A DNA stretch of 64,000 nucleotides, taken from NCBI GenBank assembly GCA_903813345.2, contig CAIIXF020000003.1:24195248-24259247 (forward strand). The letters run 5' to 3'. This document shows, in pieces, positions 49,461-62,136 of the stretch (position 1 is the stretch's first letter; every line of letters begins with the position of its first letter). Source of the stretch: Owenia fusiformis. Taxonomy: Eukaryota > Annelida > Polychaeta > Sabellida > Oweniidae. Position numbers and translations under genes: made by a program. The notes beneath the pieces were generated by a model. It was not told where the DNA came from. It was given only the letters and a program-made list of their open reading frames with translations, and ran no database searches.

Positions 49461-50389
49461 GTATGTTACTTGTAAATGGTGTTTTATATTTTTTATGATG
49501 AAACCACCCTACTGGGTACTAGAAACACTAATATATAAGGGGAATTCATGTGAACTCAACTAATGCCTCCCACCAGTCCATCCCAGATTTTCTGATTTTC
49601 TAAATATGTAGGCTCAAGTGCCAACTTGAAAACACCAAAAATGTATACACAACACAGCAAGAAAAAGAAAACATCTGAGAGAACACCGGTCTTAAGGATA
49701 TTAAACCCTAATTATCCAAAATCACAATCCAACAAATTGAGAAAAATTCAGACATTTTTAGAAAGTAATTATAAAATGATTTTGCTTCAAATATGATGAA
49801 AAATTACAGATTCAAATTTGCCATATACATCATGTACCCCTGTCTTTAATAAACAATTACATGTACATCTCAAAAAGTATTGTGAATTAACAGCTGAAAT
49901 TTTATATGTCTTTCTAAAATTGCATTGGGAATATCAGAAAAATCAGAGATGAACTGGTGAGGAAGTTTTGACATGGTTCCCCCAAGTACAGTTTGAGAGA
50001 GACTTTGAGGCACATTCACCAATACAGGTTTTTGTAAAACACCGCCATATCCCATAATTGTTCTTTTACGCTCACATATGATTTCTCATTATTTTTAATA
50101 CAGATTTACATGAATTGAATGCACCAGTTGAAAAAAGGTTTATGTTGAACAATAAACACATTCTTTCATAGAATTATTAATATAAAGATGCCACTAAGGA
50201 ATTAGAATATAAAATATCGACATACAATTAAAGCTAGTATTTACATTGTAGTGATTAGAATTTTACATTGCATTGTAGTGAGTTCTCATATGGGATACTA
50301 AAAGGGAATGGAATTTTTTGTTTTTGAAAGATGCCACTAGTTGTGACTTTTAAGGGAATTGTGCTCTATTTTCTGATTTGATCCATAGC
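49461..50389. other. Start of TEP intron 13, nothing recognised
   Basis: Searched for the next MG5/MG6-type exon on the plus strand; none seen. Confidence 0.4.
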
Positions 50390-50394
50390 TCTCT

Positions 50395-50800
50395 ACTTCT
50401 TACCAGATATGATTTATATCTTGCCACTTACACGATATGATATATATCTTGCTAGATTTGATTTATATCTTGCCTTGGCACTTTTTGCAAGATATGTTAT
50501 ATATCTTGTTAGATATAATTTATATCTTGCCACTTCTTGCAAGATAGATTTATGTCTTGCTACTATTTACAAGATATGATATATATCTTGCTAGATATAA
50601 TTTATATATTGCCACTTCTTGCAAGATATGATTTACATCTTGCCACTACTTACAAGATATGATATATATCTTGCTAGATATAATTTATATCTTGCCACTT
50701 TTGCAAGATATGATTTACATCTTGCTACTATTTACAAGATATGATACATATCTTGCTAGATGTGATTTATATCTTGCCATTTCTTGCAAAATATAATTTC
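50395..50800. repeat. Degenerate tandem array of 'tatcttgc' palindromic units
   Basis: Alternating caagatatgat, tatatcttgctagat and aatttatatcttgccactt form about four composite units of roughly 100 bp. Much of the array is locally self-complementary (caagatat / atatcttg). Confidence 0.75.
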
Positions 50801-50959
50801 CATCCTACCAATTTTTTTTTTACTTTATTTTTATATTTTTTAAAATAATATGAAGCTCTTACCATAATCTTGGTCCATCAACTGGGTAAATGGAAAATAT
50901 TCTAGTTAATACTTTCCCTGGAGGTAGCACTTAAATTTTAACAGCCACAAGTGCTACTC

Positions 50960-51345
50960 AGGTGAATAATGGGAACACTGTGTGTGGGTTGTCCACACCT
51001 GCAGCCACTAATTTGCTCTTAATTTTGGACAGATTTTCTTATTATTTTTTATATACTATACTAATAGCGTTCATGGCTATTCAATGGATACTCAGGGTCA
51101 CACAATACAAAACTGCAGAGGGAGCTCAATATGTAAGCTCCTGTCAACCGAAACCACAGATTTGCTCTTAATTTTAGACCGATTTACTTATTTTTATATA
51201 TATATATATATGTTAATAGCATTCAGGACTATCCAATGGATATTCAGGATCGCACAATACAAAACTGCAGAGGAAGCTTAATGTGTAAGTTCTCACCACC
51301 TCAAACCACAGACGCACAAATTTAAACCTGACTTTTACAGGTTAA
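50960..51345 (+). pseudogene. Two or three decayed copies of the GPCR C-terminal tail
   Basis: 51240-51330 matches the minus-strand end of the GPCR (54305-54400): gcaca.tacaaaactgcagagg, cacctcaaaccacagacgca, then aaatttaaacctga, which covers the last ~22 codons and stop. A second copy (about 51085-51170) has gcagagggagctcaatatg and gaaaccacaga. A third, poorer one starts near 50960. Shared text between them (tttgctcttaattttggacag) shows they are tandem repeats of each other. They run on the opposite strand to the receptor and contain stops; no transmembrane part is visible. Confidence 0.6.
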
Positions 51346-51599
51346 ATTTAATAATGCCATGCATTACATCAGTTGATGAAAATCGGATAAGAACATACTA
51401 TTGATTCCATGAATATTTGTAGTGTCATTTCACAAACTTCTTAAGGTCAATTGATATATTAAGACAACAACATGTATGTTTTTCAAATAATTTATTTCAC
51501 ATAAAGCACTTAAAATAAGCTTCTTATTCATTTTCTTATACAGAAGAGCCTGTCCAGTAATGCCATTATCTTTTTCAAACGATTTAATGTCACATTTAG

Positions 51600-51800
51600 A
51601 ACTTTAAATTTTATTTTTATTTATTATTTATATTCAACTCCTATTTTAGAACCGGTCTCACAAGGCACCTTGGGGTGCACCATACAAATTTAAAATACAG
51701 TTCATCCAAACCAAAAAGCAATATTCATTTTAGTTAAATAATTAAACTAATCAATTAGTTTTGACTTTGCCATCAAAGCAAATTAATTTACACCATTTGT
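51600..51800 (-). mobile_element. LINE 3'-tail fragment
   Basis: Minus strand: gtatggtgcaccccaaggtg, ccttgtgagaccggt, then a tail rich in aataaataaaaataaa. The hairpin gcaccccaaggtgc and tail resemble the LINE end near 1.6 kb. No coding part. Confidence 0.45.
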
Positions 51801-51802
51801 TA

Positions 51803-51836
51803 TCTTTCTTTCTTTCTTTCTCTTTCTTTCTTTCCT
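51803..51836. repeat. TTTC microsatellite
   Basis: Eight or so tttc units with one break. Confidence 0.85.
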
Positions 51837-51839
51837 TGT

Positions 51840-52729
51840 TAGATGAATTTTTTTATTTTACGTACTTGTGTTTGTATATTTCATATACAACATTTATCTA
51901 TATATTATAATAATTTATTCATTTAACTTCTACTGTATTTACAAACCAATAAAATAACCATGGCAGACCAACTCAACTGGAAATATTACCCTATATAAAT
52001 ACTTTTTCTCATAGCTTTTGAGACCTACATAACATATTATTTAGTCTCCATAAGATTTTCTAATCACTTTCTTCAGATGGTTGTTAGGTTAAAAGCTGTA
52101 TGTGTCACTTTTCTATACCTAACCCCTAGAAATGCAAAAGATACTCTGTTGGTCTAATTGTATTGTTTAGTTTGAAAGTACCGTATTAACATCTAACAGT
52201 CTTCCAATAAACAACAATTAATAAGGAACAGACAAATAAAATCAAATAACATAATCATTACTGTTTAGCCAAATGGGTTGCTCATGAAACCAAATGCAAG
52301 GTATAGTTGAGTGATCTGTATATATTACATTTGATATAGCAGTAATTTTGAAATTATCAATTTCTTTGCCATATGATTAGCTGCATGTAGGTGAATATTC
52401 ATTGACATTTCATAATGATTTAGGACAGTAATCTCAAAGGAAACATCACACTACAATATAATTTGGAAAAATAAAACTATAAACTGTGGGATTAAGTGAA
52501 TTCTTGAACACACATCAATTTGTTTTTAATGCACAAAATTTACTTCATACATACACATTTTATCTGTACAATATATATTATTTTTTCTTTAATTTTTTTT
52601 CTTTAATTTCAACAACATTTTGTTAGGATATATAACCACAGACTGTAAGACAATAAAAATGGATAAATTATATACAGTATTTTCATGAATATCAAATTAA
52701 TTACACAGTTTTAAACAGAAAGACATAAG
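51840..52729. other. AT-rich DNA, nothing recognised
   Basis: No gene-like frame on either strand. Confidence 0.45.
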
Positions 52730-53672
52730 AACAACGGCAACGCCAAAGCGTAGCGAATCACATCAAACAGAAATGGCTGGCATTTTTACAAACGAAATAT
52801 ATAGCAAATATCATAAAATAACACACATAAGAAAGGCCACCATTTTCAAAATGGTTGCTCACTAGCCAAGTTGTCATCAGAAGAAGTAATATGCTTTTTT
52901 ATAGTATTCACATATCAAATATGAACGAGTTATAGTAAAATATGTTAAAACCGTAATTGTCATTAGACAGTGTGCCATGCTTATAGTATTCACAGACCAA
53001 ATATGAGCAAAATCGCTCCACTACTTTTTGAGTTATTGTAAAATATGTTAAAATGGCGGCCATTTTCGAAAATGGCGGCCATTTTTCAAAATGGCCACCT
53101 CCTACCAAAAGTGTCATTAGACAGTGAGCCATGCTTATAGTATCCACATACCAAATATGAACAAAATCGCTCCACTACTTCTTGAGTTATAGCAAAAATC
53201 GTAAAATAACGAGTAAAGGCCGCCATTTTTCAAGATGGCTGCCATGTGTTTCTTTAAAATCTACATTTCTAGCTTTATCAATGTCCTATATAATTTTTTT
53301 ACATTTAAAACATATTGCTATTACAGTTTTACATAATGTACCTAAATTACTGTAAGATCGGCACTAAAATGGCCGCCATTTTTAAATGAGCGGCCATTTT
53401 GAAATTCGACTTTCGAGCAGAACTTCTACCCCCATAGGGTATATGTGTACAAAATATGAACAAAATCGGGCCAACGGTATTTGACTTATTGCCCGGACGG
53501 ACGGACGTACGTACGTACGGACGGACGGATGTATGGACGGACGGACGTACGAACGGACGGACGTACGGACGGACGGACGGATGTACGTACGGACGGACGG
53601 ATGTACGTACGGACGGACGGACGGAGGCGTTCCCTATATCCCTCCGAACTTCGTTCGATGGGATAATAACAT
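52730..53672 (+). repeat. Dispersed element with GGCCGCCATTTT blocks and GGAC microsatellite
   Basis: Starts near acataagaacaacggcaacg. It repeats a block ending ccaaatatgaacaaaatcgc, then tccactacttcttgagttat, three times, each paired with self-complementary aaaatggcggccatttt words. It ends in a GGAC/GTAC run, then tatatccctccgaacttcg, then tgggataataa. The ending matches the minus-strand copy at 18882. No protein: the 60-70-codon frames over the microsatellite are composition artefacts. Confidence 0.65.
53495..53626. repeat. GGAC/GTAC tetranucleotide microsatellite
   Basis: Runs of ggacggac interrupted by gtacgtac and ggatgta, inside the dispersed element. Confidence 0.9.
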
Positions 53673-53767
53673 GAAATGAGATTGCTAAAACAGGATCTAG
53701 TAAAAAGTTATGAAAGTCCTGGATAATCTACAGATATGTACAGTAAGAACTAATCTTGACAAAATAA

Positions 53768-53773
53768 TTTATT
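53768..53773 (-). terminator. Candidate GPCR poly(A) signal (AATAAA)
   Basis: First AATAAA noted on the minus strand past the receptor stop, about 530 bases downstream. An ATTAAA variant lies closer (about 54011-54016). Confidence 0.3.
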
Positions 53774-54304
53774 CATTGATTTCTCTTGTTGATAATGTTT
53801 AATTAAAACAAGGGATGCTTTATAGTGAGATAGTTATAGTTTTATAAGCTTTGAGCTGTTTTCTAAATAAAACCCAACTTCTTAGCTTACAGTACAATGT
53901 GTCTTAACAATTCAAACTTCCCCTGATGGTCTTTCGTTGAGAAAACGCATCCAAAACACAAAAACTCATGTTATTGATACCATAGTTGCAAAGCCAGGAA
54001 AATGGCTCAGATTTAATAGCAACGTCTAGATCTAAAACTAAGCACATTCCTTATCCCTGGCTTTATATATCTACTTTCTGTACCATTTTTATCTCTGCAT
54101 GCTAATGACCTGAAAGGGTGAAATCATTCCTAGATATAAGCAAGTCAATACAATGTAGATGTTAATACTATAACTTAGTCCATAAAATGCTTCCTATTCC
54201 CTGATATGTTTCAGTAAAATCATTTTCCCCTAATTTTGATATTCACATATTTAGAACCAATCGTCAATTAGTAAGTTATGTGTACTTCATGTAAAGACTC
54301 AGGT

Positions 54305-55561
54305 TTAAACTTGTGTGTCTGTGGTTTGAGGTGTCGAGAACCTATACATAGAGCTCCCTCTACTATGTATCGCACGGTAGGTTTCCTGACACTGTGATGT
54401 GAACAACTCCCTCATTGTTTTACGGAATGGTATATTTATAATATAATAAAGTATGAAGTTAATTGTGAAATTCACGCTTTGAAGAAAGTTTGTGACAGCT
54501 TCCGCGATCTGGAACTCCATCTTTCTGTCACCATTTCTTGTTTTCAATATCTCATCCACAAATTTTAAGATCTCTGCTGGTGTGACTAGGATCAGAAACA
54601 CGGCTACTATCGCGATGAATGTCGGTGTTAGCTTACATCCAGCATTCGAACAACTTTGATTTGCACTCGTACTTTCACTCAGCATTCGTCGCATTCTGCT
54701 CGACTGATGTAGCGCGCGTATTAGACAGATGTTGCTGATTAAAAGTAGGATAAATGGAATGATTCCACCTAAAAAGCTCCACAATAGGAGGTATGCAGTA
54801 TACCCATCCAATTTCACGATATCGCCAGGCCATGGTGAGTATACCTTCAAACCTCCTGAGCAAGAAAATTCTCGAATTTTCATTGTCCAAAAGCGTGGTA
54901 GTGTGAATAAAACGCAACTTACTGTAACAACTGAGACAGAGATTTTGACTCCCTGTAGACTAGATACCCCTCTAGCATAAAGTGGGTAGCATACTGCGAT
55001 ACATCTTGCAAGTGCCATCGTTACTGTCAACCATGTGCTCATCAAGATGAAAGTATTAACAATGCCAGTATGGAATACTTTGTAGTATAACATGAAATGT
55101 TTTGTTTCGGATAAGACTGGCTGTCCAGCCTGGGAATTCATGAATCCCAAAGGGAATGCAGAAATGCAAAACATCATATCAGAAACTGCCAAAGCGATTA
55201 GTCCAAAATGGGCAGATTTTTCAAGTTCATCTAAATTACTTTTCATTCTTTTCCTTGTTAGTATGATTAGATTCAATATGTTTCCCAAGAATCCAAAAAC
55301 AAGAACAATGGGTAGCATATAGCCAATCACCCGATTTACAATTTGATATGTTTCTTTTGAATTTCCTGACCTAATTAGAGATGCAGTTAAAACTTCCGTA
55401 ATACTGTCAGTTGTTGTGGTAGCAAACGTGCTGTTATAACTCCTCATTGTTGTGAAGGAAGTATTGCTCAATGTTTCTACACCACCAAGGGATAATTCCC
55501 CATATACTTTGAAACATGCATGCATCTGCAATGTCATCATGATCCGTTCTGTTCTGTTCAT
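54305..55561 (-). CDS. Rhodopsin-class (class A) GPCR, peptide-receptor-like, intronless
   Basis: 418 residues in one exon. The extracellular N terminus has N-glycosylation sites (NRT, NTS, NST). TM1 has GFLGNILNLIIL (the GN of the family), TM2 LIALAVSDMMFC (the conserved D), TM3 FILMSTWLTVTMALARC followed by IAVCYPLYAR. TM4, TM5 (P in GGIIPF), TM6 (FLILVTPAEIL) and TM7 (SVNFTINFILYYIINIPFRK) complete the seven. Overall style is that of invertebrate FMRFamide/peptide-type receptors; the ligand cannot be read. Oddities: the DRY motif is ARC, NPxxY is NFILY, and no cysteine precedes TM3 although the second loop has one. The start is the first Met; a second lies at residue 8. Lies antisense, inside the presumed TEP intron 13. 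Confidence 0.92.
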   Translation of the reverse strand: MNRTERIMMTLQMHACFKVYGELSLGGVETLSNTSFTTMRSYNSTFATTTTDSITEVLTASLIRSGNSKETYQIVNRVIGYMLPIVLVFGFLGNILNLIILTRKRMKSNLDELEKSAHFGLIALAVSDMMFCISAFPLGFMNSQAGQPVLSETKHFMLYYKVFHTGIVNTFILMSTWLTVTMALARCIAVCYPLYARGVSSLQGVKISVSVVTVSCVLFTLPRFWTMKIREFSCSGGLKVYSPWPGDIVKLDGYTAYLLLWSFLGGIIPFILLLISNICLIRALHQSSRMRRMLSESTSANQSCSNAGCKLTPTFIAIVAVFLILVTPAEILKFVDEILKTRNGDRKMEFQIAEAVTNFLQSVNFTINFILYYIINIPFRKTMRELFTSQCQETYRAIHSRGSSMYRFSTPQTTDTQV

Positions 55562-56526
55562 CTCTTGGAATGTTTAAGTTTCTGTTCTCAACACCTCTTA
55601 TACTCCTGTCCTTAATGTCTCAATGTTTTATCATGTACTGGTATATTAAAACTGTAAGGTGTAGTTCTTTTATAGTCCTTGACATGTCCATACTTATGTT
55701 TTTCATCTGTCATGTTCAATTTTTTTTACTGTTTGTATGGGTTATATTTGCATTTATGTGATTGTTCTATTTTCCAGTCTGCTCTAACTGTTGATGTCCT
55801 TATTTTGTTACATGCCAGCTTGTCACTAGCCAGCAACTGTCATTGTGACTTTAATTTAGATATGTCTCTTCAGTTTTAATCAGTCGGATAGCCCGTATAT
55901 TCTGCAAGTATAAAAAGCATACAATTTGGATTATATTTGCATGTTCAATGGCTATTTATTCAAATAGAGCCTTATAGTTATACCTGTATTAGTTTGCAAT
56001 AAATAAATGCTTTCAGTAAATGAATTTATGTTCAATACTTGTTTATGAATGACAACTACTATTGCATGTAAGTTTTGATGCTTCTAGCCTTTTGCCACTT
56101 TTCTGATTGCACATGGCTTTTATACATTTACTCTTTTTGAATATATATGAATGCTCTTATTGAGATCAAATTTATATTCAGAATATATTCATAAAAATTG
56201 TTGTTGACTTTGTTAATGGATGGACAAGTATGTACAAAATGATGCACACAAATTGTTGAAATAATTCCTTGCATCCACAATACCTTTTGGTGTTTTTCAT
56301 TCGAAAAAGTTGTTTTCATTGCATCATGTTATATATAATAACTATTGTTAAGTTTTTAATTGCTCTATTTGAATATTGAAGTTCATGCACAAAGAAACAA
56401 TTTGCATAAAGAATGTTTATTTCAAAAATGTACACTTGATTGAATCAACTTTATACATTAAACCATAGGTCCATACTTGATAACATTCACTGTCACACTA
56501 TACTTCATTCATAATTAAGATGTGTA
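55562..56526. other. GPCR upstream DNA, nothing firm
   Basis: Should contain the receptor promoter. No clear TATA or initiator was recognised. Confidence 0.4.
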
Positions 56527-56667
56527 TAATATTAATTTGATACCATAAATTAATTTGGAAATCCACGAGAGCTCATGTGCAAAAATGATCTCATGGTAAT
56601 ATTAATTTGATACCATAAATTAATTTGAAAATCCATTGAGAACTCATGTGCAAAAATGATCTCATGG
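56527..56667. repeat. Tandem duplication of ~70 bp
   Basis: Two units from attaatttgataccataaat through agctcatgtgcaaaaatg to atctcatgg, differing at a few bases. Confidence 0.85.
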
Positions 56668-56834
56668 TTATATCGAGAATATTGCTGTTAATCACACCCT
56701 CTAAGGTAACCCCACTCAAGGAGTAACAAAAGATTCAGAATTAAAAAAGGTATCCCAAATCAATACACTCCTAGAATATTGTTCTGTATCTTTGAAGTCA
56801 CCAAATTTACACAATCAAGTTCAAAGCTTCTTAA

Positions 56835-57199
56835 AGAGAGAATCAGATCTAGGAGCAAGCTAAACAAAGAATTTTTTCAATTTTTACATATTTTTGGCTC
56901 ATATCATCCCTTGTCAGGTCTATTTTCTAAAATCCCCAAAGTGTTACTTTCCGGGAAAAGTAAAGATTTTTACAATAACGTAAATTTTTTATATTTTTAT
57001 GGTTACCATTTTTATTATTTGGGATTATTTAAACATTATCCCCACTTTTGCACTTTAAATCCTTAATGACATCATTTATAACATATCATTGATCGTTTGA
57101 GAGAAATTTATCAAGAAGAAGATTGGTATTCCAATTATACATGTTGCTTGCAATCTTTGTCACCCCCTATGTATAATGTATGTAGATCTTATTCTGTCT
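56835..57199 (+). mobile_element. TTAA-type MITE, copy 3, with intact TTAA on both sides
   Basis: TTAA at 56831-56834 and 57200-57203. Ends agagagaatcagatcta and agatcttattctgtct. Same body as copies 1 and 2 (gttaccattnttattatttggga, caccccc.at). This copy fixes the target site of the family. Confidence 0.85.
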
Positions 57200-57203
57200 T
57201 TAA

Positions 57204-60200
57204 ATTTTCTTTCTCACCTGGCATGTTATTGTGAACACAATGTTGTTTTATTTTTCATGTACTTTTTATGTATTTTCTTCTAATTATGTGTTTCAAGTTT
57301 AAATCGCTGGTATCACTTGATCATCAAGTGCATACACTGCTCATCAAATCCAAATTGTGTATCGAGCAAACCCTACTAAACATTCCATTGACAAATTCAT
57401 TATCAACCTTTATTTGAGTTTTTTAATCGCACATTTAATTGGTTGATCTGTATTATTTTAGGTCATATCCGTGTTCTTATGTTTTTCCAATTGCCATGAC
57501 TTAGCCAATGGCATAATAAGAGAGCCTTAACATCCTATAGTTAATTAAAGGAAACACACATCAACACTTTGACAGAGGATAATCTCAACAAAGGAAGTGA
57601 ATATTTCCAGGTGTGAAGTTGAATAAATCTATAGTGATGTAGATCATCAAAGTCACAGTGCTTATTATTGTTGGATTTACTGACTATTATTTCAACTCAT
57701 TTCAACTGAGTTTGCATTTAACAATATCATCTCAATGCGTTAAACATTATGAAGATGCTCTATATGTGTATCATAGATTATGATACACCCTAGAGTTTAA
57801 TTTCAGGCATGTTAACTCTCTTTATTCTTTATTAATTCAACTCCATTTAGATGCTCTCATGCTCATGAATTAAAAATATGACGTCAATTGTAGTTTATTT
57901 ACAATGTTTCAGGAATCAAATGTTTTTGTTTTTTATTAATCCAGCTAACAGACTATTCCCTTAATACCATACACCACCATACTCCACAAAATGGTCTCCT
58001 TTGTTTCACAGAATTAATTGAGAGAATTTATTTGCCATATCCTATTTTATATTGTTTATTATCTGAGAGTAATTGAAAGCGCCAGCGTTAAGTGTCATCC
58101 TGTTTGTTATTGTAGCTTTGGTATAATGCGAAGGTGCAATTTAATCATAACACTGGGGAAACAATGAAAAATATATACCTGAGAATCAGAATAACACAAA
58201 AATTATATAATATTAAATCATTTCTGAATTTCTGAATGCTTAATTTATTCACCAACTTGCTTCACCAAATGGATTATTCTTTGTAAATAAAATTTTGTTA
58301 ATTAACCTTGCGACTTATAATGTTAAACAAAGTCGCCTTTTTGGAAATATTCTTTTAACATGTATTATTGTATTGAATAAAACATGATAAATAAAAAAAT
58401 CTGAATTCAGAAATGTTCCAAAAATGCTACTCATCAATAATAAATAATACATCACAAAAATTAATTTCATGATAATAATGATGACAAACCTTCATTATTA
58501 TTACCAAAATAATGATGAGCTCAAATACTTGTTTGTAACTCAGATAATGAACACATCCTTCCAGTAGACATAATGATATAGAAGCTACTGATCTACTGAT
58601 TTAAAGTTTCCATTTTTCGAATAATTGCAATGTTAATCATAAACATGTAGATATTAAAAACCTGCTAAGTCTTGTTTAATTTGGCTATCAATACAGACTG
58701 TTACATTTTACATTAAATTGGTATAAATGTGACTGATTAAGATTAATTGTTTAATCCATTTGTAGTTGATACAGAATGTATTTTTGGAGCTTTTTAGATC
58801 TGATAACATTTACATTCATTGTCATTATACCGGACATGGTCACCAGGTGGTATTTTTCTATTTGATTGGAGGGCTTGCTAAATAGCTTTGAATTCTCGTT
58901 CAAGTCTCATTCGAATGAGATTTTAGGAGATCTGCATTTGAATCATTGGAAACCAACATTTAATGGCATACATTGAATTCTGTGTGTAATTTTCTATTAA
59001 GACAACTTTGATTTGAACAGATATTTATCATTTGAATATTCAAATTTCCAGGATTTTCAGGTTTTCTGAAAAAAAGTCAGCTAAATCGCCATTGACACTA
59101 TAATTAATAAAAAATCTTTAAAAGTTCAATTTCTCTTTTAACACTATATATTCAATCACAATTAATTCATGTGTCAACAAGATTATTTAGTTACATGCCA
59201 ATTGCCAGTCGTTATACATTATGAATAGCATTCTGGCCCTACCAACACACATGCAGCCATCTATTTATCCATCATTATATATTTCTATAGCAACTCAAGC
59301 CATTTGCTCCCTTCTATTAAAATAAAGATACAAGACAGAAGACAGCATTTTGCCAAACATTTATTTTTGACATACAACTTTATTTTTTATTTTTTTGAAA
59401 ACAATATCAAAGTCAGAAAAAAATTATTCTGAGATTTCACTGATGTATGCCATGTGTACCCGAGGATTTAACAGTAGATTGTGAATATTATATTGTGACA
59501 TGCATCGGATTCATGAATAATTTCTTTGTCGGGATTTGCTACAAGATAAAGTTGCTGTTTTTGAGTTATATAACATAAGAATTTTTTAATTTGTTTAATG
59601 GATATTTGTAATATCTCGCACATGGATATCCCAATAAGAGACATAACTGATTTCATAAAATAACAAGACCTTCTTAACAACAAAATCAAATCTAATGTGT
59701 CAGGTGGTGAAACTGAATTCAAAACAGCTAGAAAACCATTATTGTTGATTAAACCACTTCAAAACATTTGACACTAACACCAACATACAGATCAACATTA
59801 TTTTCAAATTTAATGGTTAAATAAATTTTGATATTTTGTCTTTGATCATAAAATCTAGAGTTTGATCTGGTCATTGAACTCACAATTTTCTTCAATTATT
59901 AACACTTCTTTTGTTCATATGAGAATCAGTATTTGATAATGCTAATTGAAATGTTACTTGAGTATGTTGTATTATAATAGACATCCACAACCTGTCCACA
60001 TAGTCTCATTTTAAATAATGTTTTGGATCAAGTTGTTGAGTGATAAAATTACATCGTTTGACGTATGAATTACCTCTTGAATATTAGGAGGTATTTTAGG
60101 AGGTATTGCATTCCATATTGGAGAAGATTAATTTATTAAGTATTATGGATGGCATGTCCAAATGATTTTAATTTCTTTTTTTAGTAATCTAGTATTAAAC

Positions 60201-62136
60201 TAGTATGAAATTCCTGTCTTAACATTGCAAAACTGTCATTAAGTATATGTTTTAAAGGAATTTTAAGATAAAGAGGCAGTTCAATTACATCCCAGGACAA
60301 GACCAAACAACATCCAATATTTAGACTGAACAACCTATTTCCGTGATTCAATTATCATCTCAAATATACACACCACATCTAAGCAGATATCAGGCAAATA
60401 AATAACATATTTTTACTCTCTCTAAATCTAAGATATAAAAGCAGAAATGTCCGTACATAAGCAATTTTCCTTTTTTCAAATTCCATTCTATTCGATTTTA
60501 AATGCTTCTTACTGATCCTCAATTGATTAATATGATTTCCATAAGGAACGTTTTGACTTCCTCACTTCTTGAATACAACATTATCACTGTTTTCTTGACT
60601 CAAAAATTTACTTTTGGTTTACCAAGAATAATTTCAAATGAAAAATTTCGTCAACCCTTTTCAATCCTCAGTCTATACAAGGCTTATTTAGGTTCAAATA
60701 TGGACTTTGAATTTGATTCACCAAAGAAGGTTGTAGACCAGGCTATCATGTCTATGGTCAGAAAATTTTATTTTTAAGCATTTTATCCTCTTTGTGTCGC
60801 TGTGTCATAAAATTTATTAAACAAATAAAATAGAATATATTGTATGGAATAAAATGGATGAAATGTTTCAGAAATACAAATGTGATAAGAATAGTGTGCT
60901 CTTTATCTTTGTTCTCCAGTGTGTTGAATTTATTTTTATCTCACTAATTGGAGCTGAAATTGACAGTGATGAATCTCTTATTCTAATACCATTGTGATAC
61001 AACAATAATAATCTCTATTGGATGTAATCGTCTTTGTATTACCTACTTTAGTTAGAGAAGTCTTTGTTGTTTTCTGCTTTTTTCTGTTTTTCCTTGAACA
61101 TTAAAAAGGGACATTTTCGTATAAAATAAATTATAGATTTTAACTTGTTTTCTTTGACATTTCATTTCATTTTTTATGTATTAAATGTATTTTTGTCACA
61201 GATTCATGAATTTGAATTTTGGTGATTGTTTTATAAGCAACTAGTGATATATAATTTAGTAAAGTCTGTTAACCCATAGCCACCATAAAAATGTAGAAAA
61301 CCATAATTGAAAATGAATGGGGCGCAAAATATTTATTTAAAGACAATCTGTGGCACACTTTGATTTTTTCCTTATTTCTAAAGGAACATCTTTGATATTT
61401 TTTTGTAAATTTATGAAGACTATATTTGTGATTTAGTAAGCTATGTGCTTGGCAAATTAAAGCCTTATTAAATGATACATTAATGTGCAAATAAAGTTAA
61501 TTACTTATTATGAAATATTTAATAAAGTTATTTTCTTACCCGGATATTTGTGATCTTTATTTAATCTTATATTTTTAAACCTCTCAATCTTGTACTGTTC
61601 CATCCTGTCTGTTAGCCTGAGTAAGAACATCTTTAAATAGCATTATTTGATGGTTTAATCTCCTTAAGATTGGCTCCTTTATCTTCTCCAATACTTTAAA
61701 CTCAGCTTGCGTTCTTGAGATTAAGAGATTTCAGTGCCTAAGTTACAATTGTAATTAACCGTGCTCCCTTGTTGACAGCATTTCTCTCGCAGTAAGACCT
61801 GCGCTATTGCGAGCCTCATTTATACTAAGCCCATAACTTCAATCAATTTACCTCTCACATGAGCATCAGTAAGGTGTATAATGGATCATGTTTGCAGGTT
61901 TCTACATACACTTCTAATATATATTTAGATAAAGCAAAGGAGTAGAACAAAACACTATTGTATTACAATTATATCAAGTTGATATAGGGTGTCCAATAAC
62001 TCAGCAAATTTTTGGACATCTTATTTCTATTCGATTCAGACCTCTTGCTCTTTACCTTATGACCCAATTAGATATCAATGTTAAGATCAAATTAAGCTAT
62101 ATTCTTCACATGTCAGTGGATCAGATGATATATATA
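57204..62136. other. Long AT-rich stretch without recognised genes
   Basis: A plus-strand frame at 60502-60777 (91 codons) and a minus-strand frame at 59468-59722 show no known domain. Minus-strand text near 60100 (PIWNAIPPKIPPNIQE) faintly resembles a LINE reverse-transcriptase tail. A perfect TGACGTCA lies at 57879-57886. No TEP exon was found here. Confidence 0.45.

Noticed and set aside
53456-53674. Frames rich in RTDGRTDVRT-type repeats
   Set aside because: Translation of the GGAC/GTAC microsatellite in a dispersed element.
53894-54030. A possible plus-strand exon after ttacag (contains TIQTSPDGLSLRKRIQNTKT)
   Set aside because: The stretch looks protein-like and was considered as a later TEP exon, but it ends in a stop without a good donor and does not match the expected MG5-MG6 sequence. 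It remains unproven.
60502-60777. 91-codon plus-strand frame
   Set aside because: No recognisable domain, splice context or neighbour; AT-rich chance frames of this length are expected.
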